Shown: one piece after another, positions 1 to 12,798 of the stretch
Layout of the letters: each line of letters begins with the position of its first letter
Numbering within the stretch: the first letter of the stretch is position 1
Source: Synchiropus splendidus
Taxonomy: Eukaryota; Chordata; Actinopteri; Syngnathiformes; Callionymidae
DNA length: 64,000 nucleotides
Assembly: GCF_027744825.2 (NCBI RefSeq)
Contig: NC_071336.1
Span: 17,206,501 to 17,270,500 of the forward strand
Direction: 5' to 3'
The notes under the pieces: generated by a model
Database searches by the model: none
Told to the model about the DNA's origin: nothing
The model's input: only the letters and a program-made list of their open reading frames with translations
Made by a program: the position numbers and the translations under genes

Positions 1-300
1 ACTAAATGACATTAACATTTAAAACAGATCGAACTGATCATCAAGACAAATGTGACACACGGCGCATTGTGACACATCACGACCTGGGACATTCAGATAG
101 GGGCCACCCACCAGAGGCTATGAGCTAAATACCACCCATGAAAACCTTGATCTGCACCGAGGCCATGAGGAAAAACAATAGGAGACCAAACTGGCAGCAC
201 TGACTCTGACTCACAGCTGGGCCGAAGAATTTTAAATATACCCAGAAATGTTGAAAATATTTAATCGGGGTTCCGTCCGTTGAGATTTGATATCAATGAC

Positions 301-777
301 ATGGCGAAACGCCAACTCAGCAGTACACAGCAGTCTGCCAGGAGGATGTCAAGGAAATTTGGTGAGTAGAATTCCTGGAGAATTCCAAAGAGGGGTCACT
401 GGGGTTGAAGGGGGGAGGGAATGTGGAAAAAGCAAGTCACATTTATTGCAGCCTACTCAGGTACACATCAGAAACTGTAAGCATTGTATTTGTCTATATA
501 TATATATATATGTTTTGATTTTTAGCCAGAATTAAATGCCCGTCTTAAGGAAACACCAACAAAGAGCAGCCAACCCCACCTAACAAGGAAATCCATAAGG
601 TCTTACGCCTTACTTCATCTGACTCGATGGAGTGACGATGGACAACTGGTGTGGGAGGATTTTTTAGACTGGACAGATAAAAGCCTACAAGCTCAAACAA
701 GCTCAGTGGGACTCATTTGTTTCCCCCTGGCCAGCAGATGTGTAAAACTTGACGTGCCTTCTTTTACTCACTGTTAA
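301..777 (+). CDS. Possible small two-exon gene, unassigned
   Basis: I do not recognise this candidate. Exon 1 (301-361) begins ATGGCGAAACG, encodes MAKRQLSSTQQSARRMSRKF and ends in phase 1 at a good donor (GTGAGT). Exon 2 (530-777) follows an acceptor (tttttagccag), keeps the frame and stays open for 81 codons to TAA. The joined protein would be about 102 residues: a basic N-terminus, then a segment with RWSDDGQLVWEDFLDW. A TATA-like stretch (tttaaatata) lies about 70 bp upstream. The evidence is the frame-compatible splice pair and the open length in AT-rich DNA. There is no family match, no clear poly(A) signal, and the upstream side of the window is missing. It could be the end of a longer gene or chance. 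Confidence 0.3.
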
Positions 778-779
778 GG

Positions 780-2970
780 CCTGAGAAGCTTCTAGTGGGA
801 AGTATTTAACTGACTTATTTACTTCAAGTATCACCTTTTTTTTACCAGAGGCATAGCAACAGGAAAAGGCTCTTCAATGCTGGCGGTCCCCATCATCTCT
901 GTCTTTGAAGAAGTGACTCAACAACGCACATCTGGTAAATAATTTCTATCACTGGTGGATATGTGATTGCGCAATACCCTTTATTTTGGCTGTACACAAG
1001 TCTAGTCAGTTCATTCAGTCATCCCTGTAATGGTTGGCTGTTGTTTTTCAGTACTTTTGCAGTCCAGCATGGTAATTTGATAGAGTCTCCCCTTGTTATG
1101 GTTTGATCTGCTGAATTCTTAGGTTTTTAGAAGACATGTCCAGTCTCACTGTATAAAACTGAAAAGTAATACAGGTTAAGTTAAAACTGCTGTGTCTTAA
1201 AATCGCTCCACTAACTAAGACTTGACTCATACTATAGCACCATCAAGTGACAACCAAAAAAGGACACAAACACACATACATTAAAACCCCCCTGTGCACC
1301 CTTGGTGTGAAGCATAGGCTTGCACACAGTCAAACACAGCTGTCTAAACACACACCCACTCAACATGTAAGAAATAATGGGAGGTCATTAATTGGATTAG
1401 ATGTGACTGCCTTTATTCTTTTCACAATTAGTGAGAATGAATTGCTGTGCCCCTTATCTTGAAACCAAGTGGAGAAACAAACTTGTTTACATACATTTTA
1501 AATCAAACTGAAGGTCGCAAATTTGTCACAGACAGGAGACAAATCTCAGATTACGTTTACAAAAGGATTGTGTACATTTTCTGCTTGTCTACCACAGTGT
1601 TTGCCTGAAGACTTTCACAATCCACTGATCTTTATAAACCTTGTTTCATCGTCTTATCCTCTACAACTGTTGTATTAGTATCATCTTGCACATTTAATAT
1701 ATTCCGCAACGGTAAATTTAAATATAAATTATATTCTGTTTTCCCTTTGGTTTACTTGTTTAACCGTCAGATTGAGGCATGGAATAAAAGGTAATCTCTT
1801 CTCACAGTAATGTACCATAATCAAATTAATTTGGTTTACTATCATCCATGTAATGTAGTTTGAAATGCCTAAACAAAGGTATTTGTTTTTAAATGAATAC
1901 ACACATATGCTGACATCCTTATAGTAAGATTCATGGACTGGCATCACGCTAGCCCACAATCTACATATACTCATCTCGCCATCCCACAAAAAAAAAAAAA
2001 TGCATTTGGGCAGTTATCGAAGCGGCACCAAAAGCTACAGTGAAGTGTTGCTACGGTCGTTGTATGTTACTGAGATGACTGATAACAATGTATTGTGTTC
2101 ATAAATAGAAGTTATGTACTGTAAGCATGTATGTGTTTTTACAAATAAATACACCTTATGTCATGGATATTTAGAAAAATCGTAATAAAAATGCCAAAAG
2201 CAGTTAGTGAAATCTGTCACTGGATTCATGCTCGGACTGCTCTTGGCTACCATCCCTGTGAATTTGGAAAGTTTTCACGGATGAACTTTGAAATACATTC
2301 ATACATGTTTATTTAAAAAATCGTTTTAAAAATACCAAACGAGGTTAGTGAAATCTTTCACTGGATTCATGTTCAAAGTGCTCTTGACTACCATTCCTGT
2401 GCGTTTTCACTGATGAATTTTGAAGTAAACAGCCAGTATGTTTTGTAATAACATGTTTCTTAAAAATACCAAAAGAGGTTAGTGAAATCTTTCATTGGAA
2501 TCTTGTTCAGGGTGATCATGGCTATAATCCCTGTGAATTTGTTTTCACTTTGGAATTCTGAAGATGAATTACTTAATTGGTAACTTTATTTATTTGGTTG
2601 GTTAGTTAGTTATTTTCTATGTCTTCAGTTATTGAATCCAATGCATGTTTTTGGACTGCTCGACTTTTTTCTTGCTTACAATTAAAATGAGCTATAAACA
2701 CAAAAACACAACTTGCTATTCGCTGGAATGAGTCATTTTCATTTTTACTCTCTAAATTCCTCAGTGAAAACTCTCCAAATTCAGAGGGATGGTAGCCAGG
2801 AGCACGCTGAACATGAATCCAGTGAAAGATTTCACTAACCTCGTTTGGCATTTTTAATAAGATTATCCAGGATGTAACGCACAACACAACGTACAGAATA
2901 GACGACACAACTTCAGAACCACCCAAGCCACAATATAAAGCTCGGTCTCAGGGGTTGGAGCCTGTGAAAT
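780..2970. other. Gene-free stretch, AT-rich
   Basis: I see no convincing coding exon here on either strand. It holds short homopolymer runs (an A run at 1988-2000) and the repeat cluster listed separately at 2195-2860. If the signal-peptide exon at 3075-3159 has further exons, some could hide here, but I could not find one. Confidence 0.5.
2195..2860. repeat. Three direct copies plus one inverted copy of a ~80-bp unit
   Basis: The core gttagtgaaatc, followed by a conserved block (cactggattcatg, then tgctcttg, ctaccat and cctgtg), recurs near 2203, 2344 and 2478, giving spacings of about 141 and 134 bp. An inverted copy lies at about 2750-2860 (ccagtgaaagatttcactaacc). Similarity between copies is high but not perfect. 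The inverted copy could pair with any of the direct ones. It is probably a decayed local duplication or part of a repeat family that I cannot name. Confidence 0.75.
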
Positions 2971-3074
2971 GAACTAGGACTTCAGAAAGGAGAAAAGAGA
3001 ATCGGAGCCCGGAAGCTCCAGCGGGACAGGGTGGTCCGCCGGGCCGGGAGGGAGACCCTCTGAAGCGGCCTTAC

Positions 3075-3159
3075 CTGGAGAGAGCTTCCGCTGCTCTGCC
3101 GAAGCACAGCTCAGAAGAATGGCGAGGGTCAGCGGGCAGAGAAGACCGCACGGAGACAT
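3075..3159 (-). CDS. First coding exon of a secreted or membrane protein (signal peptide), gene unidentified
   Basis: On the minus strand an ATG at 3159 opens MSPCGLLCPLTLAILLSC followed by ASAEQRKLSP. This is a textbook signal peptide with a short polar start, a hydrophobic core and a small-residue cleavage site near ASA. The exon is 28 codons plus one base and ends at a consensus donor (CCAG|GTAAGG). Later exons were not found in the remaining 3 kb, so they either lie beyond the left edge or were missed. The exon is about 0.9 kb upstream of cyb5d1 in the opposite direction, which suggests a shared promoter region. A phase-1 intron right after the signal peptide is common in immunoglobulin-like and other receptor genes, but the identity is unknown. 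Confidence 0.45.
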
Positions 3160-4093
3160 GCTCGAGTTCACTTCGCGACAGACCTCCCGTTAAAACTCTA
3201 AAGTTTGGCTTGCACTCGACTGACCCTTCTCTCCATCCGATTTCCTCACGGTGAGAACGTTGGGAAGTATCGCGAGACAACGCGTCCTGGCATGGAAAGA
3301 AGGATATCAACACAAGTAAGACAGGCTCAATCGCCGACATCATAGCAACCAATAAACGCTCACTTTGTCTTGATTGACAGACACAGGAACAAATCGGCGA
3401 GGCATAAGGTTCACCAAACAGCCAATCACAAGACGACATTTGGATATAACGCCGCAGAGTTGCTGCTGAATATTAGTGGCCCCGAGCTATAGAAAGTTCT
3501 TGAAAAGACGAAAGTTTGCCACGTCTGATGCATTCCACAGGGCAGGAAGTGAGGGTAGGGCGGACATTTCAAAATCCTCATTTCACCTCTTGATGTATTG
3601 GCGAAGCCACACTCCTGCAGCCAATGTCTCGGCTTATTAGTTCATGGAAATGTTAATGGGATATTTTCTTGTTTTCATTCCCGACCGTCTGTTATCAAAC
3701 ATCTCAATTCAATTCAAGAATGGATGCGTTCTGTTGTGTTTTGCGATGCCATGACAACCAGCCGCCATCCAATTAAACAGGGAATTTGAAGCTGGTAATA
3801 AAAGTCCGAGATCACACGACGTCTCCCAACTGAGATCAATGGTCATTTCATGTTACTAGGTGTCCGCAGGCATTTAAGGTTCTGGTGGGTTTATAAGTCT
3901 TCGTCGGTAATTTTTTCTCTTCAAAGAGTGACAACATCTAAAGACTAAAGGCAACCGCCAAGAATAAAGTTTGAAACCAATAAATGATAGTTACACGAAT
4001 CAGTGCGCCGTCTAATACGTGAACTATATTCGCATGTGTCGCGACTGACTCTTCCATTTTAGCACCACTGGGGGAGGATAACGGCTTAATGAA
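3160..4093. promoter_or_regulatory. Divergent intergenic region between the signal-peptide exon and cyb5d1
   Basis: This 0.9-kb interval separates two first exons that point away from each other. The part near 3180-3560 has more CpG than its surroundings (for example tatcgcgagacaacgcgtcc). I infer a bidirectional promoter. No specific factor site can be named with confidence. Confidence 0.35.
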
Positions 4094-5248
4094 ATGGTGA
4101 GTTTTGAAGGTAAGAAAATCATTTAACGTTTATCACTTTGGATATTAGATCAGTAGATAAAAGTGTGGTGAGGAAAGCATTCTCAAGCAAATCCATGATT
4201 ATTCCCTGACGGTGACTTTTATTTAAAACGTCACTGTGTTGCCTTCATCACTACAGAATACAAAATAGTATACAGACCAGTGTTCCTGCTCTCCACCTCC
4301 ATCTAAGTGTGCAACCTTGTGTTTAGGGTGCTGTCAAGGATGGTGAGAAAGAGAAGAGGCCAAACTTCTTCACGCCCACTCAGGTAGCGGCTCATAACAC
4401 CACAACTGACCTGTGGGTGTCCTACCTGGGCAAAGTGTGCGATCTCACGCCTTTGGCAATGCAACATGAAGGTATACCTCCCTCGCCATGGGGGAAACAC
4501 ATGCCTTCCAATTGTTAATAATAATAATAAAAGACTGAAAAAAGGCACCATCACTTATAAGTATCACTTATTCATAGATGACCCATTGTTGGTGCCCATT
4601 TTGGAGTTTGCAGGCAAAGATATCAGCAGCTGGTTTGATGTGGAGACCAAAGATGTGAGTATTGGTGACCTGTCTGACCACCATGTGAGCTCCAGGTTGA
4701 TTTACCTCCTGACTTTTGCTGAGCAGTTGCAGACTTATATTCACCCTCTGACAAATTGTGTGAGTTACTACACACCCAGAGGGCGCTTTCTGCACGTCCC
4801 TCCAGCTGGCCCTCGCTCTGACTGGGCCACGGATGTCAGCCCGCCGTGGTGGAAAGATGAGCGATATGTGGTCGGGCGGCTGACGGTGAAGACGAGGTGG
4901 ATCCGGGTCATAAACACCCTGACATCCCAGGAACAGCGGCTTGAGGTTAACAGCATTCCTTATTGAATACTATGCCTCACCACCAGCTTCATGGCTTCCT
5001 CTCTCTGACTCTCACAGGTGTGCACTGAGGAAACAATGGAGGAGATTTTGAAGCGTTACCTACTCTACAACTCACATGCCAGCAGCTACACATGGAAGTT
5101 TGAGGGCACGTGTCTGGACATGAGCAGGACGCTCTGTGAAAACAATATCCCAGACCAAGACATGGAGCTGGAGCAGCTGCGCTTGGACCGGGACCTCTTC
5201 ACCCCTGCCATTCTGCTGTACTTCAATGACGATCTGACGGAGGGATGA
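4094..5248 (+). CDS. cyb5d1: Cytochrome b5 domain-containing protein 1
   Basis: Exons are 4094-4096, 4327-4471, 4578-4654, 4733-4945 and 5018-5248. The joined frame gives 222 residues, close to the roughly 228 of human CYB5D1. Family landmarks are [38 protein letters not shown], the block [33 protein letters not shown] and the C-terminal [14 protein letters not shown]. The cytochrome b5-like fold lies in the first half and a ubiquitin-like region in the second. The mammalian protein is associated with motile cilia. The start is unusual: the ATG is the last codon of exon 1, directly followed by GTGAGT. I chose it because only this phase joins exon 2. A poly(A) signal AATAAA lies at 5670-5675. 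Confidence 0.93.
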
Positions 5249-5254
5249 ACTATG

Positions 5255-8200
5255 ACCTGCTGTTGAAAATTCAGTGGAAGCACACGTTAACCCTACTGCT
5301 AAACAGTTTCTTTGATGAGAAATAGTTGCTGCACAGGACCTCATGACTCATTTTTTTTGTTGTAGTTCCTGTTGATGTTTTTATGAACTGTTTACACCTA
5401 TTCACTTTTTTATTCATCTATTGTAGACATAGCTGCTAATATGAATTCACATGCTCAAATTCAATGCACAGCCTTGCAGAGGTTACATAATTGTAAGCCT
5501 CTATACCCACTGTAACTCCTGTAGTTAATATGGCATCACACATCACAGATCATAAAACCAACAGCCCACCTGTCTGACCAATGCTACCATGTTCTTAGTT
5601 ACGATGCAGCTCCAGCCAATGAATGGATTCACATGTTTTCGCTGGGTGCACAACCAAAATTAATGAGATAATAAATATTAAATGAACTCTTCATCACAGC
5701 ATCCGTTAGAAACACATTGAAATTTGCTGATGTTAAGGCACAGAAATAAAAGCATCCTGAGAAACCAGCATGTCACAAGGAGAGAAACTCGAGTCAGGAC
5801 TACAGTTTTAGTTGAAATGACAGGAGGAAAAAAACAGCAAAGACAAAGTTGTAATGCACAATAATGGAGATAATATCCCATGATGAATGCTTGAGCAAGC
5901 AAAGCGCGAAAAACAGTGAAGAGCTTAACTTGTGCAACTGTCAGTGAATCTACTACAGAGGACTGGCGAGGATGTCGTGGGTCATATTTTGTTCTTTGAT
6001 CTAAGATATTGCCAGGAGGTGCATCTTGTAATGGAATGCATTTTTGGGTATAATATTGCAATACAATATATGAAATATTTGTTGTGCGTGCAAAAAATAT
6101 TGTTATTGTAAAGTCTTATGAAAAGAAAATCAATTGTACTATTTAATGTATTGTGTGAAAATACATTGTAAAATATTATCTGAAAAGAAATGATGAGATG
6201 AAAATTATAAATTATTAGAAATATTGCAGGCTACTTAAAGCCTGGGTTTGGTGAAACATGTATGTTATTTTATTTAAAGACAGGACATCTAGTCAGGTAG
6301 AAATGTTACAAAGGATATTGTCTGCTAAAAAGAATACATCCACATCAGTGCCTTTATACCATTAAATGCCTTCTGGGGTCGCATTATCGGCTTCCATATT
6401 GAGCGTGGTATGCTGTAAGCAAAAATGACATTTTATAAACCCGATTTAAGAGAAGAAAGTTGGAGAGCAGACTTTCAATTCTTTTTTTCCACCTTCACTT
6501 TTAATATCAGCAATCATAATAAGTTCCTTCTCTGGATGATTTTGTGTGGAGTCGGCATGTTCCTCGGATGACTCTTTCTTCCTCTTATAGTGGGGAAACC
6601 CCAATAAACGATAAACAGATTTAAACACAAATAACCCCAAAACAGTTGCACAAACTGAACTCTGGGCCTCAGAGAAAACTGCTTGCCAAAATGTTTTTTA
6701 ATGTCCCCAGCGCATTCATTAAACTAAAGTTAACGCTGAGGTTGTTTTCCAACGCCCATAATTTTGTGGTGACTAAGCATCAGTTTCACTGCCTTTCCCT
6801 AAATTAAAGGGAAGTTGTCAGGGTCATTTAAGGCTGGTGCCATCCTATGAAAGATTTAATCCGGTCCAGAATTTGGTACGTCCCGCTGGACAGACATCAA
6901 CCGAGTCTATCTCCTTGTGGCTGGAAGGTGAGAGCATCTCTACATGTCTTCTTAACTATTTCTGAAGGAAACATTTACATTTGAAAAACAGTAGAGTAAA
7001 AATGTAAATAAAATTCCTTGCGTTACTATTGGTGCTTCACTGCTAATAAACAGAGTCTTCTATACATTAACTGTACAAATATTGGGGCTGGGGGTGCAAA
7101 TGAATACGTATAAATGTACTGAAAAGTACTGAAAGGCGCCAAGGTCGTGGTGCTTTTCCTGCTGAATCATAGGAGGCGAGCATCAATTGATGCTGTGCAT
7201 AACCTGTAGGACTACATCTCCACATCACCTGCAAAAACGGAGGTGACCCGGTTAAAAGCATGAGGCTGGATGAGAGGTGGAGCCCACGTGTTGAAAAGCT
7301 CGAATGAATCCTGATCTTTTTGAGCCAGGCTTTGCTTCTATACTGTTTGGGCAGATTTGGCCCATGTTGAGGAACCTCTCCTCCGCGCCTGGACTTCATT
7401 GCTGTGGTCATGATGGAAATGTTTCTTTTTCTAAAATGTGTTTGACTGTTTGTTGTTTATTCTGTTTGGTCCATGTACAGAGATATTTAGTCTTTTACAT
7501 TTCTGTATTTGATGTTCTTCTCTGTTGTTCCCAGGTTCACAGCTTTTCACAGTTAAACCCTAATTTTTGTGTCGTGTCTATCTATCAAATCTCTTATTAT
7601 ATAAGACCCATTAGTACCTGCAGCAATAGAGTAATATCAGATCAGTAAATCAGTAAATTGACTGAACTCCATTGAAAAAAATAGTTAAACCTCATATTAC
7701 ATTATAATTATTGATACCATAATACTCAAATTAGGTTTAACATCAGGTGGCGGTGCCTCAGTGATGCATTAAGTGCATGGAACAACATTTTTTCCGATTT
7801 TTAAAATCTAAGTTTTCCATTCAGCCATTACAACCTGGCCTAACATATTACTTAGCGAGGCATATTGTTCTTATGCCGTCACCTGCCTTTTTGTATGATG
7901 TTTGTGCAAAGTAAACTTTTCATTTTGTATGAATAATAATAATAATAACATATTTTCTTATCTAATTGTATCTTTAGTATCATGTGCAAAGGTTTGCATA
8001 AATTGTGGTCATATTGGAAATGCACCAAGAAATGCAAGACCACTGTTTCAAGTCATTTTTATCTCTTACATAATCACCAGAGTCACTTGTAACATGAAGC
8101 ATTATGACACATTTTGCTGATTCAGTTGCGAAATTATTATAGTCAGCTTTTTTTTTTTTTTTTTAATTTTAACTTCCTTTTTTTGCACCTATTTGTCAGA

Positions 8201-8470
8201 AACCGCACGCAATCTGTTTCCCAACAATAAAAAAGGGGAAAATATTTCAAAACAAAGGAAATGAGTAGTATCCATGCTGCTGGGTGAATATTTTATTATT
8301 GTCACAAATATCTGCACATTCTTCAGGTCACCACCAAAGGGGGCTTTTGACCAGATTCCATTTAATTCATTGGCAGGGTTGAAACATGTTAAGCCAAGAA
8401 TACAATAGTAGTGCTTGAAATCTAAACAACCTGCAATTGGAATCTTTTTTTTCTGTCAGATCTCCCTCTT
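5255..8470. other. Intergenic stretch, mostly empty
   Basis: This is AT-rich sequence with an AATAAA at 5670 (probably for cyb5d1), an AAT repeat near 7929-7945 and T runs near 8150-8165. The only coding-like piece is the minus-strand candidate exon at 6446-6661, listed separately. A minus-strand open frame at 7067-7411 shows no recognisable domain and I do not support it as a gene. Confidence 0.5.
6446..6661 (-). CDS. Possible C-terminal exon of an unidentified membrane protein
   Basis: Read on the minus strand after a plausible acceptor (ctctgaggcccag), a 72-codon phase-0 exon encodes a hydrophobic stretch (VCATVLGLFVFKSVYRLLGF), then a basic KRKK stop-transfer-like cluster, then a polar acidic tail ending VCSPTFFS and TAA. 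The layout resembles a transmembrane segment plus cytoplasmic tail. No upstream exon could be joined to it, so it may be a remnant of a lost gene or a chance open frame. Confidence 0.25.
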   Translation of the reverse strand, partial: SSVCATVLGLFVFKSVYRLLGFPHYKRKKESSEEHADSTQNHPEKELIMIADIKSEGGKKELKVCSPTFFS

Positions 8471-8472
8471 GA

Positions 8473-10579
<2,107 letters not shown>

Positions 10580-10584
10580 ACAAC

Positions 10585-12795
10585 ATGCTGTACATCAGGA
10601 TTGTGTGTATACATTGGATTCAGAACAGACCTTTCATGTCTATCTTGTGTGAGGTCATTGTGACATTGTGAGTTCAAACATTTTCAGTCTCCATGCTGTC
10701 CACGAGTCACAGAAGTGAATTAAGAACCATTGATTTTATTTTCTAGGTTTCCTTCTCAGCTTTCTTTATTATTGTAGATGTGCAAGATGATAAAACCATT
10801 TTTACCACTAAGTACAAAGGAAAACACCTGAGTAAGATCTCGTCAATTGTCTGTGTGAAAAGTTGAAATTCTCTATGGACCTCTATGGCCTGCATTGTCG
10901 ATCTTTGCTGGAAGTATTTAAGTGTTCATTGAAATCAAGATTTGACTTCTATTCACATCCTCTTGCAATGTAAACAGAAAAGCAAAATAAAAATTATGTT
11001 TGCACTGTTATTTTGGGATGTTTTTAGTCCACTTTGACTCAATAGAAAATCAGGAGTTCCTCAAAATCCGTCATCAAGACTTTCCCTCCTCTTCTCTCTT
11101 TATATTGAGGGAACAATAGGAAGAGGCGTTGAAATTGATTTGTGGATGACGTGGGAGGAAAACTAGGACAAAAATACATTCTTGTTGAGGTAAGAACCAC
11201 ACCATGTTCTCGATCATGGCTTCATAAAGACAGTGGATGCTTCATACATGTAACAGTGTTCCATTGGTGTTTACATACAGGAAGTACATTTTATACAATG
11301 ATACACTGTGTTGTCTACTTTCATGCTTTGCATGACCACATTCTTCACATTTAAGGCGAATGCACAGAGGTGAGGCAGCCCCTCGTCACACCTGAACTGG
11401 TGAAGTATTTCCAACATTACTGTACAAACTGTAAAAGCGTCAATTGCGACTCTTGTTCTGTGACATGTAATGTTCCACATACACCTAAGTGTGACACACA
11501 ACCTACAATAACTATCATCAAAACCAAAGGTCACATCTGAACATCCTGCAGTTTCCTGTTATCCTGACTTGTCTTGTTCACTTGTCATTCTGATGACAGA
11601 ATCATCGACAGATATTTACTTCTGAGAGACGAACTAATGAATGTGCTCAAGAAACTGGCTTTTGCAAGTCACCCATGGGATTTTGCTGTTGGTAAAATTA
11701 GTTTGAGAAATTCACCTCCTGCTTTGCATATGTTGAGGACGATTCCAGAAATGTGCTAAAATGAGTAAAACTCAAATGAAAAGTTGACTTACAGTGCCTT
11801 ACCGAAGAAAGAGACACCACTACTTGAACCAAGCAAAGCATCATCGAGTCCATCCTCACCTCCTCTATGACCGTCTGGTACAGCAGCACCACCACCAGGG
11901 ACAAGGGCAGACTGCAAAGCATCGTGCGTTCTGCTAAGAACGTGATGGGTTGCAGACTGCCACCTCTTCATGACCTGTATGTCTCCAGGACCCACAGACG
12001 TGCAGGTCAGATCAGAGCCGACCATTCTCACCTTGGTCATGGACTGTTTGTTCCATTTCCCTCTGGCAGGAGGCGACGGTCGATCTAGACCAGAACCTCC
12101 CATCACAGGAACAGCTTCTTCCCCTCGGCCGTCAGATTTTATTTTATTTTATTTAGTTTACACATAGCTCTCTTCCGTTGGTTCTTTTGGGATGGACTCC
12201 TATCCAGGACAGAACCTCAATGATGAGTTCTTGTTCCTCTTCCACTCAGAGGTGGTACTTCCGTTCTCTAGGTCAGGATTCCTCATCTCCCGGTGGGACT
12301 TCCGTTCTCCTGAGTAGGACTCCTCCAGTGTGGGACACCTCTTCTCAAGGGTGGGACTTCTTACACCTCTTCCTCGGGATGTTATCTTGAAGAGGAAGTC
12401 TGGTTGTCTGTTTCTGGTGTGGAACCTCAGGGTGGGCTTCCCATAAACGCTGCAATGTACCTAAACAATGTGTAACCTGAGTAGTAGCTACGCGAACAAT
12501 ATGTGAAATTTGCCATACCCTTACATCTCACTCTCCCATCATCCACGCAAATAGATTCCACAACCAACGCCGGTCATAATCAGAGCTAAAGGTGGTCTAG
12601 CAAAATATTGGTGACATTATTTGTCCTTGCAGTGCACAACTGATTTATTGTAAAATACTTTGTATCCTACATAAGCAAACAAACTGGCTCTGATGTCCTG
12701 CTCAAAGTCCGAATGTGGGTCATCGACCCCTCGGTGTAGGCCAGACACTCTCTCTCAGAAACATTCATCTGTATGTACGGGGAAAAAAACTAGTC
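10585..12795. other. Interval between the two lectin genes
   Basis: It contains the 3' UTR and poly(A) signal of lectin A, AT-rich unassigned sequence at 11000-11820, the LINE remnant at 11830-12145, and a short degenerate repeat at about 12250-12380 in which gg-tgg-acttccgttctc recurs 41 bp apart. No further gene was found. Confidence 0.55.
11830..12145 (+). mobile_element. Non-LTR retrotransposon remnant (C-terminal end of ORF2)
   Basis: A plus-strand frame reads SIIESILTSSMTVWYSS, then GRLQSIVRSAKNVMG, DLYVSRTHRRAGQI and SGRRRRSI. This is the segment found downstream of the reverse-transcriptase core in many fish LINEs (Rex1/L2-like). A stop and frame change follow near 12088, although related sequence (AACAGCTTCTTCCCCTCGGC) continues to about 12140. 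It is a 5'-truncated, dead copy. The subfamily cannot be fixed from sequence reading alone. Confidence 0.85.
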
Positions 12796-12798
12796 AAA

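Noticed and set aside
2606..2926. Minus-strand open frame of 106 codons
   Set aside because: It runs through the inverted copy of the local repeat and has no recognisable domain or splice context.
7067..7411. Minus-strand frame of 114 codons
   Set aside because: Part of it follows a good acceptor, but the sequence has no domain signs and no partner exon.
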